From contig MU839841.1 of assembly GCA_030411725.1 (NCBI GenBank), forward strand, positions 496,001-560,000: a stretch of DNA of 64,000 nucleotides, written 5' to 3'. Positions 43,229-55,394 of the stretch are shown here, piece by piece. This DNA comes from Echria macrotheca. Taxonomy: Eukaryota; Ascomycota; Sordariomycetes; Sordariales; Schizotheciaceae. Positions within the stretch are counted from its first letter, which is position 1. Each line of letters begins with the position of its first letter. The position numbers and the translations under genes were made by a program. Under the pieces are notes generated by a model. It had not been told where the DNA came from and searched no databases. It was given only the letters and a program-made list of their open reading frames with translations.

Positions 43229-44599
43229 TGTGCCGGTTGCCTGCCGTGTCTCGCACGGGCTGGAAGTAGGGTGTCTGTTGCTAAGTGTGTCGTGCGGTTG
43301 GGGAGAAGAGGAAGAAGACGGCTTGCGGGTGGTTGTAGAAAGTGGTGGCTTCCTCCGCACTTGGTGGCATGACACGACTTGTGATGACGATAAGGATTAG
43401 TCGCGGGGCATCGTTCCACAGCAGAGAATCGGGCAGGCTTTCCGCGGGTTTTGTAGGTAGCGCCCGACGGCTGCTGACGGATGAAGAGGAAGGAAATCGC
43501 AGCTTCAATTGGCCTCGTTGTGAGAAAGAAGGAGGCAATGACGTGCAGGAGGGGCAACTGGGCGAGGTGACGAGGTCAGCATCTTGCTACCGAGCCACTA
43601 AAAGGACTGTGAGCCCTCCAGTCCTTTGAAATGACCTACATGATAAACACACACAACCCAAAGCAGTGATGTGATCCAAATTGTCGAGGGGCGTATTCAA
43701 TGTTTGCAACGGCCGTTTACGTAGGCAAAAGGCATACAGAGCAGCGTGGAAAGCGTTGCAGTTAACGAAAAGGCGATGGCGATAGCTTCAACAGCCTAGC
43801 CACCGTCGCGCCTCCCCTTATGCGCAGCTTGTCATCCATCTGTGGGTTGGTTTATGGCCCTCCGGTTCGGTTTATTCACCGTCCTTCTAGTGAGCTCGCT
43901 GGCTGCGGAGGATACAGGGATGATGATGTCTTTCAAGTCGGTAAGGCTTTTGCAGCAACACTTTCTAATAATCCCAGTCTCTTTCGATTTTTTTCTTATT
44001 GCAGCGAGGGCGTCCAATTCCGTCCAAAGCTCATCAATGAGGCAATGATGAGCTCGCAGCTCTGCCATTGCCCAGTCCTATTCTTGTCTCTAGCTTCGTC
44101 TTACTCCACAGTGCGACAGGACAGGGTTCATCATCGAGCTCTTGAGGGGCAAACGGTCTCGCATGGGTAAAGTCGGGGAACCCTGCCAGTCAGTCCACCC
44201 GTTGTGAAGTGGGGATCAGGTGAATTCAGACTCTTCGAGAAACTCGCAGAGAAATCCATTTGCAAGCTTCGCATACACCTGGGCGTCTGTTCTACACTAG
44301 AATGAATCCCGACAAGTAGTCAGGTGGATCGCTGTCATAGCTGTCAAACTTACAACTAGTCTGAGCCCCTGAGTTAGGGAATATAAAATCCCCAGTCCTT
44401 CTTCCTCCACTCCTCTCACGACGTCACCAGCCAAGGCGGTCTACAACGGCAAAATCTACTTGCCTGCCGGGAATCTCAGACTGACCCCAATTTCCATTTT
44501 GGCCCGCGAGCAACTGATCGGGCTTCAACCAAGACAAACAAATTCCAGACAACATCATATCAGCGCATCCACCCGACTACGTGGAGCCAACCGCGCATC
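43229..44599. other. Intergenic region, divergent promoters
   Basis: 1.4 kb between the divergent CBM48 and IWR1 genes. Open frames here (for example 43820-44170) show no recognisable domain. No repeat or RNA gene seen. Confidence 0.55.
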
Positions 44600-45748
44600 A
44601 TGTCCGGCCTTCCTCCAGATATCATCCATGTCAAGCGCAAACGTGGCGTTGAAGATGGGCCTGTTGAATTTCTGCGTGAGTTACCCCCCAATCATGTCCC
44701 ACGCATTGCGACGACGGAGCTAATCACTGTTCATACAATAGATGTCGAGAAGCGTGTGCGCAGCGAGCCTAGTAAGAGCTTCATTTACCAGCGCAAGACC
44801 GTAAAGCCCAAGGACGAACCTGAAGTACTGCCAACGCCGCCCATCATTCAAGCGTCTCGACCAGGAGACGAGAACCGACCCATCAAGGCCCTCCGACGAT
44901 CTGCTGCGCCGGCTCCGGCGAAAGAAAATGATATCGCGCTCCCTCCGGTAAACGAAGCGACTACCCGTCGGTTCCATTTTGCAAAGCCCGATGCACCAAA
45001 ACTGCCTACGTTCACGAACTCAAGGAAGCGTAGGAGCACCGCTCTGTTCGTCGAGCGCACTGCCAAGAAGAAGAGAAGCGAGACAGACCTGAAGGCTCAT
45101 CTTGAGGAGGATGTCACGAAGCAAGTCGAGGCCCTTGGGCTTTCCGAGCCCACATCTTCCAGGGACACGACAGCATCGACCAACGCCGCTGCTGCCCAAC
45201 CGTCGGGCCAAACGGGCCAAACGCCCAAGTTGAAACGGCCGGGTGTTCGCTCTCGCACCCTAAATCTTCCAAAAGACAAGCCCGCTCTGCCACCATCGTT
45301 TCTCGTCCGGGACAACAACATCGACTTGGACAAGCTCGCCCTCGACATGGATAAATATACCCTCAGTCACATGGCCGAGTTCGGCGCAAAAACCGTGACG
45401 AATAAGCCAAAGGTCTCGGTCAAACGATTCGCCGAGCGGCATCCAGACTTTGTGACAAAGCAAGAGCCCACCAGTAGCACCATTGCCAAGATGGTTGCGG
45501 ATATCCAGCTCAGCGACAGCGACAACGATTCGGTCAACAGCGACGACTATGTGCTCGAGACGTACGAGCGCGTTCCCGCCAGCCGGCTGCGCGACCAGGC
45601 CGTGCCAGCTTCCAGTGTCGGTGTACTAGTCTTTGATAACGAGCCGGAGCAGCAGGACTTCTTCTATGGAGAAGAGGAGGACGACGAGAGCGATGAGGAC
45701 TCGGAGGACTCAAATGGTAAGCATCCCCCCTCCCCTTTCTTTTTTTTC

Positions 45749-45786
<38 letters not shown>

Positions 45787-46009
45787 CAGTATGTTGACTG
45801 CTCCCCATTCAGCTGAGGATCATTACGCGGCCGATTACCCCGATGAGGATCTCGACTGGGGCGACCAATTCGACCAGAACCCGTACAATTATGAGAGAAG
45901 GTACGACGACGACGAGGAAGACGGCGACGGCGAGTTAGGTGTGAACGACAACCTTAGTGACGACTACTGGGAGGCGGTCAACCGGGTAGGAACGTCGCCG
46001 TGGAATTAA
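44600..46009 (+). CDS. IWR1: IWR1-like RNA polymerase II nuclear import adaptor
   Basis: Exons 44600-44675, 44742-45716 and 45813-46009 give 415 residues. The N-terminus (PPDIIHVKRKRGVEDGPVEF, then LHVEKRVRSEPSKSFIYQRK) and the spliced block EDSNAEDHYAADYPDEDLDW are the two hallmarks of Iwr1. Iwr1 binds assembled Pol II in the cytoplasm and brings it into the nucleus; it is basic at the N-terminus for importin contact. Both introns (66 and 96 bp) are stopless multiples of three, so the unspliced message is also open. Retaining intron 1 adds RELPPNHVPRIATTELITVH and retaining intron 2 adds a (Arg-Glu)n run. The SNAEDxY block shows that intron 2 is real. Intron 2 contains a GA microsatellite. 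Confidence 0.9.
45752..45785 (+). repeat. (GA)n microsatellite inside IWR1 intron 2
   Basis: About 16 uninterrupted GA units, directly after a T-run, lie about 27 bp upstream of the CAG acceptor at 45812. Length variation would change intron length and branch-point spacing. Confidence 0.9.
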
Positions 46010-47106
46010 GCGGGCAGCGTCGAGATTATTCAGCGGGACAACAATAGAATCGTGACGGCGTTGCAACGAAACCGACACTGAATCGCGACACCTTCCATGG
46101 GGAATGCCAACACGGTTTTGACGGGGTTGTGGTACTATCACCAACCACGTTTACGCTCAAACTAGCAAGGCGACGCCGGCGGAGCGGATTCTGAGGCTGG
46201 CACTTCGGAATCCAACTGTTGTTACTGCGAAAGAGATATACTGTCCAGCTTCGAACCGACTAGCGTGCGACCTCTGGATGTGATCACTCAGGACAGCGAG
46301 GAATCCACACTGGTCCCTTCAAGGGCTGTACCGCGCCAACAATCTTTCAAACCTTGGAGTGTATGCCCAGCTTAGGTAGACCATCTGAATAAACAAGTCA
46401 ATGTATATCCTGCCCATCTCGTGCTATATGTCTGTCGTATATCTGTTCCCCCAAGTTGCTGTTGCCCTTGAACCGGGACTCCTCCCGTTCCACACGCCCC
46501 TCAGAGCAGACTGGAATCTGAATTTGCATATCCTTTCTCTTCCGTATTTCATACATCCACGTCCTCATCCGTTTCCCTCATGCCGCCTAAGAGAGAGAGA
46601 CCTAGCCATTCCCGCCGCCTAGTTAACCCATGAGGACATGGTCCAGTGAAGTCTTGTAACGACAATGCCCTCTATATAAACCACCCAAAAGAATCCAAAA
46701 GAAGAGAGAGAACTAAAGGGTTTTGTGATACAGGCTCAAAAGAAAAGAAAAAAAAGAGAAAGTAAAAGGCCGTCCGCTGTGATATCCCAGACTTATCCAT
46801 CCCGTCGTCATATACCCGATCATTATGTGTTTCCTATTCCCCTTACATCGTGAGCGTCACACATTATTAGATCCCGTCAAAATATCGGCCAACGAACGAA
46901 ACAGAAAAGTTTTTGTGCCTCCGTATTCATTTTTTAAACAAAATTCCCGCAAATCAAGTCCCGTTTTTATAGTGAACCAAGGACAGAAGAAGAAGAAAGG
47001 AAAAAAAGATGGTGAGAAACTCTCCAATATCATAACAGACACAACGCGCGGGAGCTGGAAGAGAAGAATGGGAAGCACAGATCAGCTCAGATCAGATCAG
47101 CTACCA
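46010..47106. other. Convergent 3' intergenic region
   Basis: Between the stops of IWR1 and the SANT-like gene. It contains an AATAAA at 46388-46393 and A-rich tracts at 46740-46770. No gene is supported. Confidence 0.55.
46388..46393 (+). terminator. AATAAA poly(A)-signal-like hexamer downstream of IWR1
   Basis: A perfect AATAAA lies 379 bp past the IWR1 stop; a candidate only. Confidence 0.3.
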
Positions 47107-48531
47107 TCACGGGCTAATAACCCGAGGATACATGCGAAGGAACTGTTCCCTCTGTGCCTTTCTCATGGCAGCTGCACGCACCACCTCTCATTAGCTATAC
47201 TCCTCCGTCTCGGAGTGTTTGGGGCACTCACCAAGCTTGATGATGGCGGGATCCTCCCGGTGTTCGGGCAGAACCCACTGGTTCCGAGGATTCACAATCT
47301 CCTCGGGGAACCGCTCGGCAAGGGGGACCTTTACGCCGTCATCGCGGCACCCGACCGACCTGATCCGGTACTTGGCGCCTTCGTATGCGTATTTGCTGAC
47401 TTCATGCTCGTCCCGCCTGAAGGGTCCAAGATCGAGGAGGCCGTCGGGCCGCGCAAACGGAATCCGCAGGTTGGTACGGTAGTACTCGCACGTCAGGGCG
47501 CCCTTGCTGCGGGCGGGATTATTGTTCAGAAACCACATGTCATAGCGCTTGTTGACCTCGTTCCAGTCCAGCCCCAAGTCAACCGTGTGGTATACGATGA
47601 ACATGGACTGTTCAAAGGTGTAGCTCACGTTGCATCGCTTCCCCTTACTGGCCGAGCTGTTGCTGCTCTTGAATTGCCAGCTACCGCTTGGTTTTTGGTG
47701 TGTTTTGTTGGGAGATAAATTCTTGAATCCGGATACGTCTGCTGTCGTTCGCCCGACAGGATCCGGTCGGATCAAAGACCTCCTCACATGTTCTGTCCCT
47801 CCTCCTAATGCAGGGGTCGAGGACCTTCGCGACTTCCACTCGGCAATCGAGTAGGGTTGGTGCCTGACAGACCGGTAGTCGGACTGTGACTTGGTACGGT
47901 GATATGGCCTGCTCTCGGGGCCCTCGAGGCGCTGGAGAAGGCGTTCTGACGACCGAGGTGTTGAGGAGCGCGCTTCTATACTCGGAGGTGGCGTGGGTTC
48001 CCTGAACCGGAGAGGAGGGCACTGAGAGCCCCTGAATGGATCTCTGAAGCATACCTGTGAAGGTTGGTATGAGGAAGAGGTGTCTGTGGTCAGATAGCCG
48101 CTAGACCCCATGAACGAGAAAACAGAGCTGGAGGGACTCGTGGGTGATGCCTGGTATGTTGAACTTCCTTCGCTGCAGAGTGATGAAAAGGAAGAGTGCC
48201 TGGATGACTGCCAGACCTGAAGGGCAGCCGGAAGCGTGTGGGGGATTCCCTCCAGGATGCGGGAAATGGGCGGGAGAGTGACCCTCTGCTCCGTGTGTCC
48301 CCGGATATCGAGACCGGTTTCTGATTCGACTTGTTGAACCGATCCTCGTCGTCCATGCGATTCTTCTGCTACCGTATTCGCGGATGCCTTGCGTATCCTG
48401 GCGAGGGCCGCAACGCAGGTTCGTTCAATCGCCTGCCTTTCTTCGGCCCACCGGTGAGCGGTCCAGGAGACAGAACCCGGTTGAGTGAGAAAGGGGGTGG
48501 GAGGCGGAGAGGGAAGTTTGACGTTGGCCAT
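47107..48531 (-). CDS. SANT/Myb-like fungal nuclear protein, unknown role
   Basis: Exons 48531-47232 and 47171-47107 give 454 residues. The first 290 residues are disordered, Ser/Pro/Arg-rich, with PPPTPF and RHSSFSSL-like phosphosite motifs. Near residues 300-360 a helical domain reads SYTFEQSMFIVYHTVDLGLD, then WNEVNKRYDMWFLNNNPARS and CEYYRTN. This resembles the Trp-spaced helix-turn-helix domain of fungal Myb/SANT-like regulators, which often ends in CxYYR. Splicing a 60-bp intron replaces the tail read from genomic sequence with AAMRKAQREQFLRMYPRVIS, a plausible helical end. DNA binding is likely but not certain, and the target is unknown. Confidence 0.75.
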
Positions 48532-50770
48532 GGTGCCCGCGTATGGGCTGCTCGTGTTGTAGGTGACACGGCAAAGGACGGTAGGCAGGAATTATGTGAT
48601 GATCAAGGAGAAGAATATCCAAGTGTGTGTGAAACCACAGAGCTAGGTGAGGATGGGAAAGAAGAAATAAGGATCCAGAGCAGACACTCATGGATGTCTT
48701 CAGGGTCCGAGACGGGGACCCGCAGTCCCCTGATATACATACCGAAGAGGTTTGAAAGCCGTGTCTGCAAGTCAGTCTGAATCCCGGGGACAACCTAAAG
48801 TGACGGCTCGCAAGGATGTCGATCATGACGCCCGCATCTGATAGCTCAGTCTACACACACCACATCTGCTCTATCTTTGTGGCGATGCCGGGGTGCCCTG
48901 CCTGTGGTACCCTATCGAGCAGCAAAGGCGCTCGGCTTTCGGCCGACGAGTGACCAACCGCGAAACCTCTCCATAGGCACCTCGGTCCCAAGAAGGCAAG
49001 TCCTCCAAGCCCATGGCTGTCTTGACGCGAGCGCCACAGGAGCCCCTCCAGGTTGTGTCGAGCGGTCCGAGCAGCATGGCCGAGGTAAGGGGCAACATCC
49101 TACCTAGGCTCTCTCGTCGGGGCGCCGGTCAGGTCGACGGTCCTCAACTTCTAGCTCTGCAGCAGCGTCTCAGACGGACGTCGAATGACCTTGCTAGCTG
49201 GGAGGCCGCAAGCAGCTTGACGTTGCTAGCCCAGCCCGGCCCGGCAGCGGCGACGACATTGACTAGCGGTTAGCACTGCCGCTTCCCCGAGGTGGGTGGT
49301 TGGGAGCGAGAGGAGACTCGTCGTGGGCTGGATTTCCCGTTGCGTCCGAGGTGAGTGGGTGGCGTCATGACAAACCGCGGACCAAGACACGACAGTTGGC
49401 TCCAGACACTTTACTCGCGGCCAGTGGCAGAGCAAAGTTTGCGGCCCTTTTCTCCTTTGGGCTGCAGTTGCAGGAGCAAAGTCAGTGGAGGCCGTCTGCA
49501 GCTTGGGAAGGTACCTTGGCTTAAGAGTGGAGACGCGCAGCTCTCAGAAGCCCCCAAAGGCAAAGTCCCATGTTGCGACGAGATGGCACTTTCCGTGAAT
49601 CTGGTCGCCAGAGCCACACAGGATCGGATCTGGAAGGAACCAGTCGAGTCTCTCGGGATCAGCTCCACGACCCATGCTTAGCACGCAGACAGCACTTTCA
49701 GCAAGAGATAACAAACAATCCCGGGCACCACGGCGGCACGGCAGTTCCCCCCCTCTCTCCAATCGAACTTACAAGCAGATCATTCACTCGGGTAAGCAGA
49801 GATGGCCATCTCCCATCGGCCAGAAAGAGGGGTCCCGCCAAGTCGGTATGCAGCTGGCTGTCCGGCCTCGACGGTCATTGGCTCGATCCCGACCGGCATC
49901 TCATGCACGACGTTGTTTTTCTCGACACCCCGACATGGATGGTTCGCATCACTTTGCAATTAGAGTACACCCCTCCAGACTCTGCGATCTGAGGTGCCAG
50001 GGTATAAGACCTACAGGGCTGGCTGGCTGCTGCGGGGAGGAGTGTTCAGGTTTAGCGTGGTGATGAGATGTATACCGAAGTGTTTTACTGCCGTAAGAAG
50101 TCTAGACCCATCATGATGCTTGGCCTGAGCCTCACACTCGATGGTTCACAGATGACCCATCACATTGTCTCTCACCGATTTGTCTTGATGGCCATTCGGG
50201 TCAACAACCCCGCCCCCGGATTTTCTTTTGCGTCTTGGAACGCAAATCACGACCCCGCGATCTAGCCCCCAATCTGCTCTTGCGTAATTGGAAACGGTCT
50301 CACTTCTCTTTCCTTGGCGGGCTGTCTGTCCACTCGCAGCGGGCCCTCAGGCTTCAGGCCAGAAGCTTAACGCCACCATCTCTCCTAGGTAGCTGAGTGG
50401 GTGTCTTGCCCGGCTAGGGTCTGGGCTGCCTGCAAGATCTAGTGTAACTCAGCCCGATGCCCGTCGTCGTCCGCTGATGAGGGGTGTGAGGCTATCGTGG
50501 CTATCGTTACACCACAGCTGTCATGGAAGCTTTCTGATCTTCTTTCACGTCAGTGTTACTCGAGAGTTGCACGAGCACCCGGTAGAAGCATGCTCGGCTT
50601 CGCATGGTACGCATGATCGCCAGGGGGATTCTCTCAAGGGATGGTGGGAAGCTTGCTTGGAAGCGACGATCTAAAAAACATGAAGTCGCCAAGAGCTGAC
50701 CGCCAAGCTACTACAGTACTCACAGTAAATCGTCCCGGGTAGCATAGCCGCACGGTATCGACAGCAACGC
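48532..50770. other. 2.2-kb intergenic region
   Basis: Between the start of the SANT-like gene and the stop of the histidine phosphatase gene. Several ORFs of 60-140 codons occur, but none has a domain, signal peptide or convincing splice partners. I see no repeat or RNA gene. Confidence 0.5.
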
Positions 50771-52040
50771 TCACAACCGAGAACCACCATGAGCGGCGTT
50801 AGTGCCGCCACTGTCACCCACCCCAGAATCCGCTTCCTGGTTTTTGTGCCGGCCCTCCACAACCACTCCGAGTTTCCCAGAATCCAGGATGCTCGGTTGC
50901 GCCTCTGCGTCCTTGAAGGACTCATCCCCGGAAAACCGCCTGGTCGAGTTAGATTAGGGATACTGTGCGGCCCGGGGGGAACAAGAATAACCTACCAGCC
51001 TCGCTCCTCCCCCATAGACAGATGAGAGCAGTCGCTGTTCAGCTCGCAGTCCCACCCACTAGAAACCCCTCGGCCCCCCCTCCACCCGGAACCGGGATCG
51101 GCGATGGCTGCAGCGGATGTATCTGATGCCGCATATGCAGCGACTGCCAATGACGGACTCTCTCCATGACAGGCAGCCTTGCGGCGACGGTACCGGCTGA
51201 GCCCACATGTGAAGGCTCCAAAGTCCTCGACCTCGATATTGTCGGGCATGTTCCCCGTCAGGACCCTGCCTAGCGCAATAACAACAGCTGCATGCGAGCA
51301 CAGTAGGACCGTCTTGACGCCATCTCGGTCACACTCTGCTATCAGGGCCTCCATAGTCGCTGCTACGCGGTTGTGGAGCTCGTCGACGCCCTCGCCCATG
51401 CGGGTCGGCACCACGGCCGGACGATAGGTCAGGTCGAGAAGGGCAGGAAAATGCGAGTCGAGCTCGTCGGGGGCCGCAGGTACGGGGTGCTCGAACTTGG
51501 CGGCGCCATACCATTCGCCGATGCCCGTCTCACCCCGGATTTTCAAACCGTCTGTCAACCTGCCGCGCACGAACGGCTCTACCGTCTGCAGACAGCGGTA
51601 GTACAGGCTGGAGTAGACGCGCTCGATGGGCGGGTCGATGGTGAGGAGGTGGTGGCCGAGTTCGCGCGCCTGTTGGACGCCGTGAGCCGTCAGTGCCGGA
51701 TCGGCAGGGCGACCTGTGGGCGACTTGATGGTGGCTGAGTAACTGCCGCTGGACGGATCAACCAGCCAGTTGGACCGAAACTGGTGTTGTCAGTCATCAT
51801 TTCCCTTGTGATGTCTGTAGATTTATTTCGGGATCGGAGGCAGCCCGGGGGACCAAGGGAGGGGGGTAACATCCCGTCTGAACTTTGATTACGCGTTTCC
51901 TGGGGGGCTTTGTGTTCGTCCCAACTTTGGGATTCGTTTCCCTTACCAAGCCCTCTGTGCTTACGACGAACGGAACAAAAAACCCAACGCATGGGATTTC
52001 TTACCCCGTGGCGAGTAACGTAGATAGTCTCTAGGGGCAT
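50771..52040 (-). CDS. Histidine phosphatase superfamily protein (Tfc7/phosphoglycerate mutase-like)
   Basis: Exons 52040-52005, 51780-50996 and 50939-50771 give 329 residues. Exon 1 encodes MPLETIYVTRHG and exon 2 begins FRSNWLVDPSSGSYSA; the 224-bp intron between them interrupts the catalytic RHG motif region. Family residues visible are RHG (His 11), SSLYYRCLQT (second Arg), an acid residue in GEWYG, and LLCSHAAVVIALG (second His). Fungal relatives include the histidine-phosphatase part of TFIIIC subunit Tfc7. A third exon is required to replace a stop after EERGW, giving WRFSGDESFKD, as in relatives. Activity could be a small-molecule or protein phosphatase; the substrate cannot be deduced. 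Confidence 0.85.
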
Positions 52041-53573
52041 GGTGCTTGTTGTCTCTTGTCCTCGGTCCGGATCTCTTGTTCCTCGGCCCGGTGGTTCCTT
52101 CAAACTCGGTCCAGTTTTTGGTCTAGCTGTATCTGTGTAAGTTTAACGAGAGCAGAGAGACAAAGCAGTCTCGTAAACAAGGCAGAAAAAACAAGAACAA
52201 GAACAAAAGCAAGTAACGAACTGATGGAGAAAAAGGAGAGCAGGTGGGGTGGGTCAGACAACCCTAGAGTAGACTAACTTCAGCCTGCAGTTTTAGTCGA
52301 AGACACAGAGACGAGACAAGGCAAGACAGCATATATGTTATGTATGGGGAGGTAATTGTACAAAAGAGGTATTGCACAGTACCTAGGTAGGCAGTGTTGA
52401 CAGGCGGCCAACTCACCCACACCCCTTCCCCCTCCTCTTTCTGGGACGGAGTATCCTCCGACGTCATAACTATTCCGTTATAATTTTATGAAAGCCTCCT
52501 GTCTCCTCCTGTCTTGGGAGATCCAGTATGAATTGTGTGCGAGTGTGTGCGTGTCCTCTCTTTTGGGGATGTTGTGGGATGAAGGATGAGGATAGGAAGA
52601 ATGACTCTCTTCCTTTCTTCTCTTCCTTTTTTCTCTCCCTCCCTGTCTCTTTCTCTCTCTCTCTCTCTTATACACACACACACACACACTTTGACTTGAA
52701 AACATATGGACAGACACCACAAAGACTTCCATAGATGGACGATAAAAAAAGGGCAAGGGGACACACCTGCCCCTGAAAAAAATCACAAAACATAAATCAC
52801 AAATCGAACATACCGATATATCCTTCCTCTCCTTCTCCTTCTCCTGGTCCTCCTTCCTTCTTTCCCTTCGCCGGGATAAATCTCCTAGATAGGTGTCTAG
52901 GCAGGTGGTTGACAAAACAACTCTCTCAGCACCTAATCCGTAATCCGTATTCACCCACGGAATCGTATCTCCTCAAGTAAAAATAGGGCAAAACCCAAAT
53001 GATGTACGCCTCAAATTGTTGTCCGAGGTACTGCTTGGTAAGGTATTGGGCCGCAAGACGGTGAACAACAGACGGAGTCGGGCAACCTCTGGGGCAAGTG
53101 GAGTGAGTTGGCCGAGGTTCGCTCGGCTTGGAGCGGTGCAGTTGCTTGGCAATGGTTCGCCCGCTGCGGACGATCATTTCCGGATGACGGTTCTCTGTTG
53201 GGTCTAAATATTTAACCCTAACCCTATTTTAACAGCTGAACCCCCTTTTTTTGTCAAGACCACCGGAGGAGATAACAAAGATTCTGAGTTAACCTCACCA
53301 AGTAACTTTGGACCGTGATAGATTTGCTAGAACTCTAGAGTATATTCAATTCCATATATCAATCTAGACGGGTTGACGGGGTATTGCGTATTCCATCCGA
53401 AACGACTGTGAATAATAACCACACAGCTCACCAGGTCACGACCCTGGGGCCTGGCCCAGAACGTACTGGCATATAACCACATGTGGAATTCTAAGGTGCT
53501 GCCCTTATAGTGCTGGCAATCCTTTTGGATGGCTGGTCATCTGGGTGTGGTTCTATTGCGCAAGTCGTTCACA
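52041..53573. other. 1.5-kb intergenic region with microsatellite
   Basis: Between the histidine phosphatase start and the Ppk6-like stop. It contains a (CT)n-(CA)n stretch near 52640-52688 and a TAACCCTAACCCTA motif at 53213-53226. No gene is supported. Confidence 0.6.
52640..52688 (+). repeat. Compound CT/CA microsatellite
   Basis: A CT-rich run containing about nine CT units is followed by TTATA and about eight CA units. It lies in the intergenic region and would be strongly length-polymorphic. Confidence 0.85.
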
Positions 53574-55394
53574 TCACCGCTGCCGCAGCTTGACCTCATG
53601 CTCCAGCCAAAAGTTCCTACACGCCCTGTGCCCCCAAAACTCGACCCACCACTCGCCAAAGCTGTCCTCGACCTCGACATCCACCCTGGCCACCCTCTCG
53701 TCCCTCTTCAGCCCGCAGACGACACACGCCCTGGGCGCCGTCGGCACCCCCTGGACCGTTTGCACCGTCATGACCAGACCCAGCTCTGGCACCCTCAACG
53801 CGACCTCGCCGGGATGGGCCCCGTTGACGGCGACCATGGTGCTCCGCAGCCTGCCCACGAGCTGCTTCCAGACCGCCACGACCTCGGCGGCTTCGCGGTC
53901 CTCGCGCGCCGCCTGCGTCTTGTCGACCCCGGCCAACTTCATGCCCCGTGTCTTGGCCCCGCCCGACGCTGCGGCCGAGATGGCCATGCCCTGCATCAGG
54001 AACTTGTCACGGTGCCATCGCTGCTTGCGACCCGCAATGATGCGTGCGGCCACGGTGGCGAGAGCGAGGTAACCGCGGAGGAAGGTGGCAGTCGCTGCTT
54101 CCGAGAGGACCCGCTGCTGTGCTGGGGTGGCTAGGCCATTTACGGGTTTCAGAAGGGCAGAGCTGGCGAGGTCGAGCAGCTGGGGGAAGATGGAGAGCAG
54201 GACCGAAGGAGGAGGAATGTTTGTCGGCGGAGGGCCTGTTGGCGTCGTATCCTGAGGTAGTGGAGCTACTGCAGAGGACTTCTCCTTGGGTTCGGATTCG
54301 CCCCATGCGTTCCACTCCCAGTCGGCCGGGGCAGCGGCGGGCTTCGATGTTGTTTGCTTCGTTTTGGATGGGCCTGGCTTCGGCTTGCTCTCGGGCAGAT
54401 CCTTGAATTCAGCCCAGTCGTCCCCAAAACCGTCGTCTGCAACTGTAGGCCAGGCTGTCACCGGGGTTGGTGAGCCATTTTTAACCGTCTTCGTTTCCTG
54501 TGGGAATTCAGGCGTCACCGGCGTCTTCACCTGCAGCTGTTTAATCTGCTCGGGCTTCCGGTTTTGGAATGATCCATAGGGCGACTTGGGTGCTTGTGGA
54601 TACGGGGTCGGGTTGCTGGCTAGACTCGCGCTCGATAACAAGAGCCCAGGTGGTTGCTTCTTTGGCGGCGGCGCCAGGTCGCTGTCCAGAGACGAAAGGA
54701 GATCAAAGGCTGAGGGCACAGGGGCAGGGGCAGCTGGAGCAGCAGCAGCCGGGGCTGTTACGGCCGATGCTCCGGTTTCAAAGTCACCAAAGTCATCATC
54801 GTCCTCGGGCTCCTCCGTCTGTAGCTCAAAGTCCTCGGCATCGAAGAGAACGTTGGGATCGGCCTTCTTAGCCGGCATTGGCTCCTTCTTCTTTTCCCAA
54901 GACGGCCTCTCCTGCCAGGGCTCTAGTGTCGATGAGATGCCAACATCCACCAGCTTGTTGGTCATCAAGTCGATAGTATCAGCCCGAAGGATCCGAGTCC
55001 GTGGCAGAGGAGGTTCGGTCTTGACTGGCGGCGGTTGTGGCACATTGGTCGGCGCAACCTCAAAATCTCCCCAAGCATCGTCGTCCTCATCTTGGGTCGT
55101 TCCCCCTTTTTGGAGACTGTCGATATCCCCAAAAGCTCCACCTGTGGTCTTGCTTGGTTGCTGTGCCGGCCATGTACCCCAATCTAGCTGGCTAGCTGCT
55201 TGTTGCGGGACAGACGGCCATTGCGATGAGAATTGGCTGTTTGAAGGCGGAGGAGCCGAGATTGTCGATGAGAGCAGTGAGAAGGGGTCAATTGTTGTTG
55301 ACGATTGTGCCTTGTTATCTGGGTTCTGTTTTTGCGCTGCGTGGTTGGACGACTGGGCGGGCGTCTCAAAGGCAGCGAAAAGATCGGCAGACAT
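53574..55394 (-). CDS. Ppk6-like / aftiphilin-like trafficking adaptor protein
   Basis: A single exon from the ATG at 55394 gives 606 residues; the reading frame is open further upstream to 55595, but MSADLFAAFETPAQ is the family-like start. Repeated acidic-aromatic adaptor motifs are visible: DDAWGDFEVAP, DDDDFGDFETG, DDWAEFKDL and EWNAWGESE. Such WxxF and DFxDF motifs bind clathrin adaptor appendages. A C-terminal domain (about residues 420-606) has IAGRKQRWHRDKFLMQGMAI, then ACVVCGLKRDERVARVD and GHRACRNFWLEHEVKL, with a CxxC and a later Cys. Fungal proteins of this type are often named serine/threonine kinase Ppk6, yet no kinase motif is present here. A role in endosomal or Golgi vesicle traffic is inference. 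Confidence 0.8.
   Translation of the reverse strand: MSADLFAAFETPAQSSNHAAQKQNPDNKAQSSTTIDPFSLLSSTISAPPPSNSQFSSQWPSVPQQAASQLDWGTWPAQQPSKTTGGAFGDIDSLQKGGTTQDEDDDAWGDFEVAPTNVPQPPPVKTEPPLPRTRILRADTIDLMTNKLVDVGISSTLEPWQERPSWEKKKEPMPAKKADPNVLFDAEDFELQTEEPEDDDDFGDFETGASAVTAPAAAAPAAPAPVPSAFDLLSSLDSDLAPPPKKQPPGLLLSSASLASNPTPYPQAPKSPYGSFQNRKPEQIKQLQVKTPVTPEFPQETKTVKNGSPTPVTAWPTVADDGFGDDWAEFKDLPESKPKPGPSKTKQTTSKPAAAPADWEWNAWGESEPKEKSSAVAPLPQDTTPTGPPPTNIPPPSVLLSIFPQLLDLASSALLKPVNGLATPAQQRVLSEAATATFLRGYLALATVAARIIAGRKQRWHRDKFLMQGMAISAAASGGAKTRGMKLAGVDKTQAAREDREAAEVVAVWKQLVGRLRSTMVAVNGAHPGEVALRVPELGLVMTVQTVQGVPTAPRACVVCGLKRDERVARVDVEVEDSFGEWWVEFWGHRACRNFWLEHEVKLRQR

Noticed and set aside
45714..45812. Arg-Glu repeat as a real part of IWR1
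   Set aside because: Splicing restores the conserved SNAEDxYxxDYPDE block, so the GA repeat is intronic in the main form.
46825..47718. Open frame of 297 codons on the plus strand
   Set aside because: It overlaps the SANT-like gene in antisense. The minus strand has a coherent domain and a supported splice.
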